From JBHIDJ01 sp046760105 (lineage in GTDB: Bacteria > Pseudomonadota > Gammaproteobacteria > Acidiferrobacterales > SPGG2), in the NCBI GenBank assembly GCA_046760105.1, contig JBHIDJ010000027.1:1-28710 (forward strand): a stretch of 28,710 bases of DNA, read 5' to 3'. The position numbers and the translations under genes are program-made. Shown here one piece after another: positions 17,004-26,092 of this stretch. Under the pieces are notes generated by a model, which saw only the letters and a program-made list of their open reading frames with translations, ran no database searches and had not been told where the DNA came from. Numbering within the stretch: position 1 is the first letter of the stretch; every line of letters begins with the position of its first letter.

Positions 17004-18128
17004 ATGGGTGTACCGCTTATCCAACAGTACCGAGTTGCACGCTATATTTTCAGTCAAAAGCTTCGTGGCGTGCGTCGCTATCCGCTCGTGCTCATGTTAG
17101 AGCCGCTATTCCAGTGCAATCTGGCGTGCGCCGGCTGTGGCAAGATCGATTATCCGGAACAAATCCTCAAGAAGCGCCTAAGCGTTGAAGAATGCTTGGC
17201 GGCAGTGGACGAATGTGGCGCGCCGGTCGTCTCGATACCGGGCGGGGAGCCGCTGATACACAAGGATATCGTGAAGATCGTCGAGGGCATCATCGCGCGT
17301 AAGAAGTTTGTTTATCTGTGCACGAACGCCTTACTACTGGGAAAGCGCATCGACCAGTTCACCCCCTCGCCGTACTTGACCTTCTCCATTCACCTGGATG
17401 GCAACCGTGAGCGACACGATGCCTCGGTATGCCGCGATGGTGTGTTTGATAAGGTGGTTCGGGTCGTCAAACTGGCCCTCGAGAAAGGGTTCCGTGTGAC
17501 GCTTAACTGCACTCTGTTCCAGGGCGAGTCGGCGGAGGAAGTGGCCAAGTTTCTGGATTTCGCCCGAGACTTGGGTGTCGAAGCGGTAACTATTTCACCG
17601 GGGTACAGTTACGAGCACGCGCCGCAGCAGGATGTATTCTTGCAGCGCGCCACCAGCAAGCAGCTCTTCCGTGACATCTTCAGACTCGGTAGGGGACGCA
17701 AATGGCGGTTCAATCAATCGGGGCTGTTTATGGATTTTCTCGCTGGCAACCAGACCTACGAATGCACGCCGTGGGGCAATCCAACGCGGAATATCTTTGG
17801 CTGGCAGAAGCCGTGCTATCTCCTGGTCGATGAGGGTTATGCGTCGAGTTTCAAGGAGCTTATCGAGGAGACCGACTGGGAGAACTATGGCACCGGGCGC
17901 AACCTCAAGTGTGCCAATTGCATGGTGCACTGTGGATATGAGCCCACGGCCGTCAATGACACATTCGCCCATCCGGTCAAGGCCCTGAAGGTGTTCTTGC
18001 GCGGCCCACGCACCGAAGGTCCGATGGCGCCCGAGCTGCCCACAAACTACCCGGACCCGCCGCCTGGCCGGGTTGTCGATTTCAACCCCCCAGACGATCA
18101 GTCGGCGCGCGAGGAACGCGTCGCTTAA
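17004..18128 (+). CDS. hpnH: Adenosyl-hopene transferase HpnH (radical SAM)
   Basis: HpnH is the radical SAM enzyme that adds the 5'-deoxyadenosyl group to diploptene, building the C35 skeleton of bacteriohopanepolyols. The 374-residue protein begins with the family sequence GVPLIQQYRVARYI and carries the iron-sulfur motif CNLACAGC, with Cys38, Cys42 and Cys45 (CX3CX2C). It is followed by SIPGGEPL, the SAM-binding GGEP element. A second Cys group, CANCMVHCGYEP, lies near the C-terminus. The gene opens the plus-strand hopanoid block. Its TAA stop overlaps the hpnB ATG by one base (TAATG), so the two are translationally coupled. Confidence 0.96.
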   Translation: MGVPLIQQYRVARYIFSQKLRGVRRYPLVLMLEPLFQCNLACAGCGKIDYPEQILKKRLSVEECLAAVDECGAPVVSIPGGEPLIHKDIVKIVEGIIARKKFVYLCTNALLLGKRIDQFTPSPYLTFSIHLDGNRERHDASVCRDGVFDKVVRVVKLALEKGFRVTLNCTLFQGESAEEVAKFLDFARDLGVEAVTISPGYSYEHAPQQDVFLQRATSKQLFRDIFRLGRGRKWRFNQSGLFMDFLAGNQTYECTPWGNPTRNIFGWQKPCYLLVDEGYASSFKELIEETDWENYGTGRNLKCANCMVHCGYEPTAVNDTFAHPVKALKVFLRGPRTEGPMAPELPTNYPDPPPGRVVDFNPPDDQSAREERVA

Positions 18129-19267
18129 TGCCTTGGGTATATCTGATCCTTCCCGCAGCCCTGGTCTGGCTCGGTATTCTGGTATTGCCCTATGCCCCTT
18201 GGCGTGTGCGTGAGGTGCTCGATGCCGAGGCGGAGCCGGCAGCGCCGGACCTGAGCGACGTCACCGCACTGATTCCTGCCCGCAACGAAGCGGAGACCAT
18301 AGGCCAAACCCTCAACGCGCTGGCGGCGCAGGGGCAAGGTCTGACGATGGTCGTGGTCGATGATCAATCCGGTGATCGTACCGTCGAAATCGCGCGCAAC
18401 ACCACGGCGCATGGCCTGCGGGTGGTGCCCGGCCGCCCCTTGCCAGCGGGCTGGAGCGGCAAGCTGTGGGCGCTAGAGCAAGGACGCCCGTATCTCAGCA
18501 GCCGACTCACGCTGCTAATGGACGCCGATATCGAGCTGCAACCGGGCGCGCTCGCGGCCTTGCGGGCGAAACTCGAGCGTGACCGGCTGCATTTTCTGTC
18601 GCTGATGGCGTCGCTGCGCATGCAAACATTCTGGGAAAGGCTTCTAATGCCAGCGTTTATCTATTTCTTTAAGCTCGTTTATCCATTTCGCTTGGCCAAT
18701 GATCCAGGCTGCCGCAAGATCGCTGCCGCGGCAGGCGGATGTATTCTGTTGGAGACGCGGTTGATTGACGAGATCGGTGGCTTTCAAGCGCTGCGGGGCG
18801 CCCTGATTGATGATTGCGAATTGGCGCGGCGGGTGAAGGCGTTGGGTTATAGAACGTGGGTCGGCCTGACTCATTCCGTGCGCAGTCTTCGGTGCTATGA
18901 TGAGCTCGCCGCAATCTGGAACATGGTTGCGCGCTCTGCCTTTACCCAATTGCGATATTCGACCCTCTTGCTACTGGCGTGTACAGGCATTTTCATGATA
19001 GCTTTCTGGTTGCCGATAGTGGGCTGTGTATTCCCGAATACACTAGCGAGGTGGATAGCGGTCATGACATTGGTCGCGATGATGTTGAGCTATCTGCCAA
19101 CACTAAGATTTTATGGCCTGTCGGGAGGATGGGCCGTCGCCCTACCACTGATCGGCACGCTCTATTTGGCCATGACTTGGACTTCAGCTGTTCGTTATTG
19201 GCGCGGTAAGCGCTCGCGCTGGAAAGGCCGCGTTTATAGCAGGACGCTCGACTCGAGCAAACACTGA
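18128..19267 (+). CDS. hpnB: Hopene-associated glycosyltransferase HpnB
   Basis: This 379-residue protein is a family 2 glycosyltransferase of the HpnB type. It has one N-terminal membrane segment (about 4-21), then a cytoplasmic GT-A domain with ALIPARNEAETI, VVVDDQSGDRT at 76-85, the metal-binding MDADIE (Asp132, Asp134), and DDCELARRVKALGY. Hydrophobic segments follow near the C-terminus. HpnB genes regularly sit in hopanoid clusters, but the sugar donor and acceptor are not firmly established. The start ATG overlaps the hpnH stop. A 108-nt gap separates it from the next gene, so the following hydrolase may be in the same transcript. Confidence 0.92.
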   Translation: MPWVYLILPAALVWLGILVLPYAPWRVREVLDAEAEPAAPDLSDVTALIPARNEAETIGQTLNALAAQGQGLTMVVVDDQSGDRTVEIARNTTAHGLRVVPGRPLPAGWSGKLWALEQGRPYLSSRLTLLMDADIELQPGALAALRAKLERDRLHFLSLMASLRMQTFWERLLMPAFIYFFKLVYPFRLANDPGCRKIAAAAGGCILLETRLIDEIGGFQALRGALIDDCELARRVKALGYRTWVGLTHSVRSLRCYDELAAIWNMVARSAFTQLRYSTLLLLACTGIFMIAFWLPIVGCVFPNTLARWIAVMTLVAMMLSYLPTLRFYGLSGGWAVALPLIGTLYLAMTWTSAVRYWRGKRSRWKGRVYSRTLDSSKH

Positions 19268-19375
19268 AGTCGCGAAGCGGCGATCATCCGTTTCGTGAAA
19301 GATGTTTGCCCGCTGATGGGTCTGAATCTATAAGCAAAACAGAGGCACACTAATCCTAATAACACGACGCCATCG

Positions 19376-20455
19376 ATGACCCACAGGCCGATGGCCCATG
19401 CTAGGAGTGATTACCACGTGACGCGTTCGCGCAAACATTTCCTGCTCGCCTTACTCGGACTGACGCTCGTTGCCTTTATCACCAAAGTCGATGTTATTTA
19501 CGCTGGTGAGGAGGAGCTTGCGTCGCTCGCGGCTACGCTGAGCGACACACACTTCGCCTACGATAAAGAGACCGTTGTTCAACCGAGTAACCACATGGAA
19601 GAAAAACTGGAGACCTCCAAATACCGCGTCCGTCGTCTGTCATTCCCGTCGATCGGCGAGAATGGCCAGGATGGAAATCTTGTTACGGGCTTGTACTATC
19701 AAAGCAAACTGCCGGGTAAGAAGAAACTCGTTATCGTGTTACCGATCTGGGGTACCCATACTTATCCGTCCAGAAAGATGACAAAAAGCCTATTAGCTTA
19801 CAGCCGTGGCGACATGAATGTATTACGGATATTGGGTGAGAACTTCCTGTTTGATTGGGAAGCCATGCGGGCAGTGTCCACGGAGGAGGCAGTGATTGTT
19901 GTGGCCAGGCAGATGGCTGAGCGGGTGCAAACGCATGTTATCGACATTCGTCGAATTGTTGACTGGACGGAGACGCAGCCGGACATCGACCCCGAGCGGG
20001 TGGGCCTAATCGGATTTAGCATGGGCGGCCTCGTCGGCAGCCTCATCATGGCGAACGAACCGAGGATTGCTGCGAGCGCATTCGCGATGGGCGGCGCCAA
20101 CCCGCATGAAATGATTGCCAGTTGCTGGGGTAGGGCGGCGGAGATCAGGAAAACCTTGCTTCGCCGATTCGGTTGGACCACGGAAACCTTCGCGAGCAAA
20201 ATCGAGAAGCCGCTCGCACCGATCAACCCGACGAGTTATGCGGGCCAAGTCGATCCAAAAAACGTTATCGTGTTTGATGCCCAGTACGACACCTGTATTC
20301 CAAAAAGTGGCAGGGATGCGTTTTGGGACGCGCTGGGCCGGCCCGAGCGCATTAGCTGGCCTTACAACCATAAGATGGCCTTTCTCACCATGACGCCTCT
20401 CGGGCTCAACAAGATGAGGCGCAAGATCTACACGTTTCTAGAAGCCAAGCTCTGA
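19376..20455 (+). CDS. Exported or membrane-anchored alpha/beta hydrolase in the hopanoid cluster
   Basis: The 359-residue protein has an alpha/beta hydrolase fold. The nucleophile elbow GFSMGG is at 213-218 with Ser215. Candidate partners are Asp305 in FDAQYDTCIP and His332 in WPYNHKMAF, which sit at the usual distances. A hydrophobic segment at about 22-43 (KHFLLALLGLTLVAF) suggests a signal peptide or anchor, so the enzyme would face the periplasm. A GTG at 19418 with AGGAG 10 nt upstream is an equally good start and gives a more typical signal sequence. The protein is not one of the hpn gene products I know. It sits between hpnB and an alkaline-phosphatase-superfamily gene, both on the same strand. 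Its substrate is unknown; lipid or ester cleavage is a guess. Confidence 0.82.
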   Translation: MTHRPMAHARSDYHVTRSRKHFLLALLGLTLVAFITKVDVIYAGEEELASLAATLSDTHFAYDKETVVQPSNHMEEKLETSKYRVRRLSFPSIGENGQDGNLVTGLYYQSKLPGKKKLVIVLPIWGTHTYPSRKMTKSLLAYSRGDMNVLRILGENFLFDWEAMRAVSTEEAVIVVARQMAERVQTHVIDIRRIVDWTETQPDIDPERVGLIGFSMGGLVGSLIMANEPRIAASAFAMGGANPHEMIASCWGRAAEIRKTLLRRFGWTTETFASKIEKPLAPINPTSYAGQVDPKNVIVFDAQYDTCIPKSGRDAFWDALGRPERISWPYNHKMAFLTMTPLGLNKMRRKIYTFLEAKL

Positions 20456-20554
20456 CAGCAGTACTATTAGCGGTGTGTTACCGTCCTGCCTGTTTGCTCT
20501 ATCATATCGGCGACGTCCCCGCGGAAATATGAACCACCAGTCGACGATACATTG

Positions 20555-21904
20555 ATGGGTAGACCTACTGTTGGGTTGGTCTTGTCAGTCTGGCTTCTGT
20601 TCGTGACCGCCAAGGACGCTCTAGCCAACCCACGGATCCTGCTCATCGGGGTGGACGCCATTCCGTATGAGGTGGCGGCGAAGCTCACGGACCCGACACT
20701 CGGGGAGAAGGCGCTCTTCAAGGGAATGCGCGGCCCGGTGGCCGTGATCAACACCTTTCCCACCGGCTCCTATGTGGCGTGGACCGGGTTACTGCGCCCA
20801 CTTGGCTCGGGCAATGCCTTGGGCTATGAGGCGTGCCACTTTAATCTGTCGGACAGACAGCTTCGCGGATGCTTCAGCGTGATCACGGTGCCAGCCCCAT
20901 GGAAGGACGTCTTTGATTGGTACCTCAAAGGGATTTCACGCAAGGCGATTGCTTACGGTTGGCCAAAAAAATATAGCCTCTCCGAGATCGACCGGGGATT
21001 TGCGGCCTTTCTTGATTCGGATAAAGCCTTCTTCTCTATGTACATCGTTTCCACAGACGGCCTGGGGCACAGGTACGGTCCCGACGGTTTAGCAGACTTT
21101 CTCAAAGAGTTGGATCGCCGCCTGGACGCGTTACGCCAGAGTCACTCGGATCGCCCGTTTCACACAGTTATCGTATCCGACCACAGTATGCCCGGCGGCA
21201 AACCGCTGAAGAACACCTGGCCGCAGATACGCACTGTTATGAAAAAGGCGGGGTTTCGTTTACGCAATTCACTGAAGCGAGCCTCCGACGTCACGTTTGT
21301 AAGATTCGGCCTGCTCTCGAGCTTCGTTGTCTATACCTGGAAGGGCAGAGAAGCAGAGATTGCGTCTCTGGTGGCTTCGGTGCCGGGTGTTGAGGTCTGT
21401 GTGACGCGACACCGACAGGGATGGAAAGTCATCAGTGCCCGCGGTCATGCGTTAATTGGCAGGAAAGCTGGGCCCACGGAAGAGTTGTGGTCATATCAGA
21501 TGCTTACCGGGGATCCACTTGGTTTCGAATCCATCCTTACACGGTTGCGGGAACGAGCGAAGAATATCAACCAACACTGGTTCCCAGATTCGTGGTGGTT
21601 CGAGGCGACCAAGCACAATTTCTACCCGGACGCACTCTATCGCCTCGCCGAGAGCTTTGCGCTAGTCGACAATCCCGCCTCACTGATCTGCTCGAATAGC
21701 CCGGGATACATGTTCGGGTCACTGCTGACCGAGCGTGTGGCGATACCGACCATTGGTAGGCTCAAGTGGACCCACGGTGCTTTGCACAAGGGCGCCAGTC
21801 TAGGGTTCTTAATGACAGATATCCCAGACTGGCCGATCACTGATGCGGTCAGGTTCGATCGCGCCCTTGAGCCGCTCGTGCCACTTACCCAGGGGGCGCG
21901 ATAG
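20555..21904 (+). CDS. Exported alkaline-phosphatase-superfamily phosphoesterase in the hopanoid cluster
   Basis: This 449-residue protein has a cleavable signal peptide ending in ALA at residues 22-24. The rest is a type I phosphodiesterase / nucleotide pyrophosphatase-like domain. A full set of two-metal ligands is visible: Asp34 in GVDAIP, nucleophile candidate Thr70 in NTFPTGS, Asp168 and His172 in STDGLGHRYGP, Asp209-His210 in VSDHSMPGG, and His407 in WTHGALH. It should therefore be catalytically active on a phosphate mono- or diester in the periplasm. The ATG at 20555 is preferred to TTG one codon earlier. It is not a standard hpn gene. A role in removing the phosphate left by HpnG is possible but conflicts with the export signal. 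The alternative is an unrelated phospholipid or phosphonate enzyme. Confidence 0.83.
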   Translation: MGRPTVGLVLSVWLLFVTAKDALANPRILLIGVDAIPYEVAAKLTDPTLGEKALFKGMRGPVAVINTFPTGSYVAWTGLLRPLGSGNALGYEACHFNLSDRQLRGCFSVITVPAPWKDVFDWYLKGISRKAIAYGWPKKYSLSEIDRGFAAFLDSDKAFFSMYIVSTDGLGHRYGPDGLADFLKELDRRLDALRQSHSDRPFHTVIVSDHSMPGGKPLKNTWPQIRTVMKKAGFRLRNSLKRASDVTFVRFGLLSSFVVYTWKGREAEIASLVASVPGVEVCVTRHRQGWKVISARGHALIGRKAGPTEELWSYQMLTGDPLGFESILTRLRERAKNINQHWFPDSWWFEATKHNFYPDALYRLAESFALVDNPASLICSNSPGYMFGSLLTERVAIPTIGRLKWTHGALHKGASLGFLMTDIPDWPITDAVRFDRALEPLVPLTQGAR

Positions 21905-22101
21905 CGGCCGCAGAGACGCCACTATAGCGTGCGAGCGCTGGACCTTGTGTAAACGTGGGAACAACGGGAACAATCGAACAAAGTTACGGTCACAAACGGG
22001 GACGTTGGACGTGACATCCCTTGCGTTTGACCTAGACAGTGCCCGGGCCTCCAGGGGAGAATATCGGCACTCTGGCTCTGATAGAAAGAGCTACCTTAAC
22101 G

Positions 22102-23193
22102 ATGACAGGACTCCAAAAAGATCAAGGCAATAAGCTCTCAGACGAGCGATATCAAGACGACATCCTGCAGGGCGTCTCCCGCACCTTTGCGCTGACTATA
22201 CCTCAACTGCCGTTGCCGCTGTGCAGGGTCGTGGGCAATGCTTACTTGTTGTGCCGTATAGCGGACACGATCGAAGACGAGCCGGCTTTAACGGCCGATC
22301 AAAAGCGCTACTTCTCCGAACTATTCATAAAGGTGGTCAAGGGAGAGTCGCCAAGCGAGCGGTTCGCGACAGAGCTGTTCCCACTGCTTACGGAAAGTAC
22401 CCTCGCGACGGAGCGTGATCTCATCAAGAATACCCCATGCGTCATACGCATGACTCATAGCTTCAGCCAAAACCAGCGTGTGATACTCAGCCGGGCAGTC
22501 GCCATTATGGCCCAGGGCATGTCCGTTTTTCAGGCTAACAAGGATCTAAAGGGGTTAGAGGATTTGCCCCAACTGGATCGATATTGTTATTACGTCGCCG
22601 GTGTTGTCGGGGAAATGTTGACCGAACTCTTCTGCGACTACTCACCCGAAGTCGAGAAGAAGAGAAAGCAGATGATGAAGTTGGCGGTCTCTTTTGGGCA
22701 GGGTCTACAGATGACCAATATTCTGAAAGACATCTGGGAAGACAGGATGCGCGGGGCATGCTGGCTTCCGCGAGACGTCTTCAAACAGTCGCGTTTCGAT
22801 TTAAAGGACCTGTCACAAGAACACTACGAGCAATCTTTCGGTGATGGTCTCGAGAAGTTAATCGGCATCGCGCGCATGCATCTGAGAAACGCCCTTTCCT
22901 ATACCTTGCTGATCCCCAAGAAGGAAAGAGGTATACGGCGGTTCTGTCTTTGGGCATTGGGAATGGCGGTCCTCACTCTCAGGAAGATCCACCATAACCA
23001 CGCGTTTACTTCGGGCGATGAAGTGAAGATATCACGCCGCAGCGTCAAGGCGACGATACTCGTGACCAATCTGCTGGTTAGCAATGATTGGCTTCTGAAA
23101 GCGTTGTTCAATCTTAGCGCCATAGGCCTGCCGCGGACGGCAAATCACACAGGACCGCGGTCGCGGTGGTTCCATCCCTCGTCGATAAACTAG
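22102..23193 (+). CDS. sqs: Squalene synthase (farnesyl-diphosphate farnesyltransferase)
   Basis: The 363-residue protein joins two farnesyl diphosphates to squalene, probably with NADPH, in one enzyme. It belongs to the squalene/phytoene synthase family, nearer the eukaryotic-type squalene synthases than HpnC or HpnD. Both aspartate-rich motifs are present: DTIEDE at 55-60 and DIWED at 210-214. The YCYYVAGVVGEMLTELF stretch at about 161-177 is the counterpart of the squalene synthase YCHYVAG motif. The ATG at 22102 is chosen because the conserved region starts soon after; the open frame reaches 22039. shc follows 95 nt downstream. No hpnC, hpnD or hpnE occurs in the window, which fits this single-enzyme route. 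Confidence 0.9.
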   Translation: MTGLQKDQGNKLSDERYQDDILQGVSRTFALTIPQLPLPLCRVVGNAYLLCRIADTIEDEPALTADQKRYFSELFIKVVKGESPSERFATELFPLLTESTLATERDLIKNTPCVIRMTHSFSQNQRVILSRAVAIMAQGMSVFQANKDLKGLEDLPQLDRYCYYVAGVVGEMLTELFCDYSPEVEKKRKQMMKLAVSFGQGLQMTNILKDIWEDRMRGACWLPRDVFKQSRFDLKDLSQEHYEQSFGDGLEKLIGIARMHLRNALSYTLLIPKKERGIRRFCLWALGMAVLTLRKIHHNHAFTSGDEVKISRRSVKATILVTNLLVSNDWLLKALFNLSAIGLPRTANHTGPRSRWFHPSSIN

Positions 23194-23288
23194 ATGGAGC
23201 GCGCGTGGAGCTAGTTGACGGAGATGTTAAAATCGCCTGTTAGCCAAGGGAAAGCCTCTGCTTAACAACAACGTGGTGCTAAAACAAG

Positions 23289-25280
23289 ATGAGTTCGGTA
23301 CTGGATCAAGAAACCAAACAGCCGCAACCTGCTGAGAGTAACTGGCAGCTAAGGGAAGCGCCGGCAGTCAGGGAAGAGCCGGTTGGCCGGATTTCCGATC
23401 GCACGCTCCGCGCCGCAATGCAGTCCGCGCGTGATGCGCTGCTGGCACAGCAGCATGAAGACGGATATTGGTGTTTCGAGTTCGAGGCAGACTGCACGAT
23501 TCCCGCCGAGTACATATTGATGATGCACTTCATGGATGAAGTCGATGAAGAGCTTCAAGCCAAGATTGCAGTTTATATTCGCCGGCACCAGGATGCGCAT
23601 GGGGGCTGGCCGCTTTACCCTGGGGCTGACCTTGATTTGAGTTGCACCGTCAAGGCTTATTATGCTTTGAAGCTGGCGGGCGATGACCCCGTTGCGCTGC
23701 ACATGGTGCGTGCACGCAGGGCAATTCTCGCCCGTGGGGGCGCCGCACGTAGCAACGTGTTTACGCGCATTACGCTTGCGTTGTTCGAGCAGATACCCTG
23801 GCGCGGTGTACCGTTCATTCCCGTAGAAATCATACTCTTCCCGCGTTGGTTTCCGTTTCATATAAGCAGGGTCTCCTACTGGTCGCGCACGGTCATGATT
23901 CCGTTGACCATTCTATGTAGTTTGAAGGCGCGCGCGAAAAACCCGAAACGCATCGGCATTGAGGAGCTATTCACCACGCCGCCGCAGCAAGAAAACGATT
24001 ACCTTCCGGTCCGATCGGGGCTTAATCGCGTTTTCTTGGTGCTGGATCGGGCGGGACGCTGGCTGGAGCCGTTGATTCCAGGTTGGGTGCGTCGGCGCGC
24101 GATCAAGAAGGCCGAAGATTGGTTCATCGAGCGACTAAACGGCACCGACGGCCTGGGCGCGATCTTCCCGGCCATGGTCAATGCGCACGAGGCACTCGCT
24201 CTGCTCGACTATCCACCCGACCACCCGTACCGTATCACGACCAAGGAAGCCTTGAAGAAGCTGCTGGTGGTTGGTAAGGATTTGGCCTATTGTCAGCCGT
24301 GCGTGTCGCCTGTGTGGGATACAGGGCTTGCGTGTCTGGCCTTGCACGAAGCAAACGAAGGCAAACCGACGCCGGACACGCTACGCGCACTCGACTGGCT
24401 GAAAACGCTACAACACCTCGATCAACCCGGTGACTGGAGCGAGTACCGCCCGGGCCTTAGGCCCGGTGGCTGGCCCTTTCAGTTTGGAAACACCCATTAT
24501 CCGGATCTGGACGACACAGCCGTGGTCGCCTGGGTCATGCATGAGACTGGCGATGAACGCTATCGCGAATCGATCGACCGCGCCGCCGAATGGCTCTGCG
24601 GCATGCAGTCCAAAAACGGCGGCTTTGCGTCGTTCGATGCCGACAATACCTATTACTATCTCAACGAGATTCCCTTCGCTGACCATGGCGCGCTGCTCGA
24701 CCCACCCACTAGCGATGTGAGCGCGCGTTGTGCCACCTTATTCGCGCAGCTCGACGGCAAGAAGTATGCGTCGAGCCTGACCCGTTGCCTCGATTACCTT
24801 CGACACGAACAGGAAAAAGACGGTCCCTGGTTCGGTCGCTGGGGCACCAACTATATCTATGGCACGTGGTCGGTGTTGATCGCGCTCGAGCAGGCCGGTG
24901 AGTCGAAGATGGAACCCCATATCAGACGTGCAGTGGAGTGGCTCAAGTGGATTCAGCGCGCCGACGGTGGCTGGGGTGAGAGTAATGACAGTTATATGTC
25001 TCTACAACAGGCAGGACAGGGGGACATAAGCACGGCGTTTCAGACGGCATGGGCTGTGCTCGGATTAATCGCTGCTGGTGACGGCGACTCACGTGAGGTT
25101 CAGCGCGGTGTAGAGTATCTGCTGTGCACCCAGCAGCCGAATGGGCTTTGGCACGACCCAATATTCACCTGCCCCGGCTTTCCTCGCGTCTTTTATCTGA
25201 AGTACCACGGGTACCACAGTTACTTCCCGCTCTGGGCGCTGGCACGCTATTACAACTCACGGAACCAACAAAGGGCTTGA
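23289..25280 (+). CDS. shc: Squalene-hopene cyclase
   Basis: Shc (HpnF) cyclises squalene to hopene and hopanol in the inner membrane. The 663-residue protein has the catalytic DXDD motif as DLDD at residues 406-409, in the context HYPDLDDTAVVAW. Several QW repeats are present: DAHGGWPLY, MQSKNGGFASFD, QEKDGPWFGRWGTNYIYGTW split around the conserved Trp/Tyr residues, QRADGGWGES and TQQPNGLWHD. The C-terminal YLKYHGYHSYFPLWALARY is typical of the family. Length is normal. The stop codon overlaps the TTG start of hpnG as TTGA. The cluster context (sqs before, hpnG after) supports the call. Confidence 0.98.
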   Translation: MSSVLDQETKQPQPAESNWQLREAPAVREEPVGRISDRTLRAAMQSARDALLAQQHEDGYWCFEFEADCTIPAEYILMMHFMDEVDEELQAKIAVYIRRHQDAHGGWPLYPGADLDLSCTVKAYYALKLAGDDPVALHMVRARRAILARGGAARSNVFTRITLALFEQIPWRGVPFIPVEIILFPRWFPFHISRVSYWSRTVMIPLTILCSLKARAKNPKRIGIEELFTTPPQQENDYLPVRSGLNRVFLVLDRAGRWLEPLIPGWVRRRAIKKAEDWFIERLNGTDGLGAIFPAMVNAHEALALLDYPPDHPYRITTKEALKKLLVVGKDLAYCQPCVSPVWDTGLACLALHEANEGKPTPDTLRALDWLKTLQHLDQPGDWSEYRPGLRPGGWPFQFGNTHYPDLDDTAVVAWVMHETGDERYRESIDRAAEWLCGMQSKNGGFASFDADNTYYYLNEIPFADHGALLDPPTSDVSARCATLFAQLDGKKYASSLTRCLDYLRHEQEKDGPWFGRWGTNYIYGTWSVLIALEQAGESKMEPHIRRAVEWLKWIQRADGGWGESNDSYMSLQQAGQGDISTAFQTAWAVLGLIAAGDGDSREVQRGVEYLLCTQQPNGLWHDPIFTCPGFPRVFYLKYHGYHSYFPLWALARYYNSRNQQRA

Positions 25281-25987
25281 TCCGTCTCGGCATCGTTGTC
25301 GCGCTGTCACCGGAGGCGCGTCCCCTTGTTGAGCGGAGAATCAAACCTGGCGAGCGGGTGGACGTAGATGGCCAGCGATGGGTTGAGCTTTGCGGCATCG
25401 GGGCTAAGCGGGCACGCCGTGCTGCCGAATCGTTGTTGGACGCGGGGAGCACCGCTTTGCTCAGCTGGGGAATGGCCGGCGGACTCGATCCGTCTCTGCT
25501 CCCGGGACACCTAGTCCTGCCAGAAACCATTGTTGCGTCTGACTGCACCCAGTACCGCGTGGATGCCGATTGGCACGCGCGCGTATGCCGCTGTCTGCAG
25601 GGACAGGTCGTTGCCAGCAGCGGCGCCTTGGTAGAAAGTCACACCGTCGTATCCGACTCGGCAGAAAAGGCCAGCCTGGCGCAAACATTCGGTGCGGTCG
25701 CGGTGGACATGGAAAGTGCCGCGATCGCAGCTGCAGCACGGCGTGCCAATATACCGTTCATGGCTATTCGTGCGGTCGCGGATCCGGTCGGTAGACCTAT
25801 CCCCGCTGGTGTGGTCGATGGCCTTGATGCGTATGGGCGTGTGCGCTTGCATACATTGGCGTGGCTGATACTCCAGCGGCCGAGCACGCTCGCGGACTTG
25901 CTACGCCTGTACCGAGATAACCGCACGGCGTGCGCAACCTTGACTAAGGTGGTAAAACTGACCAGTCCTAACCTGCTGGCCAGCTAA
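25277..25987 (+). CDS. hpnG: Hopanoid-associated phosphorylase HpnG
   Basis: HpnG is a nucleoside-phosphorylase-like enzyme that removes adenine from adenosylhopane, giving a phosphorylated ribosylhopane. The 236-residue product has the MTA/SAH-nucleosidase-type core: an N-terminal GIVVALSPEARPL, SWGMAGGLDP at about 63-72, and the ribose-binding AVDMESAAIA with Glu146. The TTG at 25277 is chosen because it overlaps the shc stop (TTGA) and AAGGG lies just before it. An open frame extends back to 25124, but only inside shc. The reading implies translational coupling with shc. A repeat-bearing gap of about 105 nt separates it from hpnA. Confidence 0.93.
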   Translation: MIRLGIVVALSPEARPLVERRIKPGERVDVDGQRWVELCGIGAKRARRAAESLLDAGSTALLSWGMAGGLDPSLLPGHLVLPETIVASDCTQYRVDADWHARVCRCLQGQVVASSGALVESHTVVSDSAEKASLAQTFGAVAVDMESAAIAAAARRANIPFMAIRAVADPVGRPIPAGVVDGLDAYGRVRLHTLAWLILQRPSTLADLLRLYRDNRTACATLTKVVKLTSPNLLAS

Positions 25988-25993
25988 CAACGT

Positions 25994-26050
25994 GAGACTG
26001 GAGACTGTAGGCACGGCTAAAGCCTTCAGGCCCCGGTCTGCATCCTGGTG
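25994..26050. repeat. Inverted repeat related to that upstream of ispG
   Basis: GAGACTGGAGACTG at about 25994 and a partly complementary CCGGTCTGCATCC at about 26034 resemble the arms of the repeat at 12142-12220. This copy is shorter and more diverged. Confidence 0.4.
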
Positions 26051-26056
26051 CAGTTA

Positions 26057-26077
26057 CTTGTATCTTGCATCTTGTAT
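26057..26077 (+). repeat. Three tandem CTTGYAT heptamers just before hpnA
   Basis: CTTGTAT, CTTGCAT and CTTGTAT follow each other without gaps, ending 15 nt before the hpnA start codon. They may be a leftover of the neighbouring repeat or a protein-binding or expression-affecting leader; the sequence alone cannot say. Confidence 0.6.
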
Positions 26078-26092
26078 ATTGCTACTGGATTC

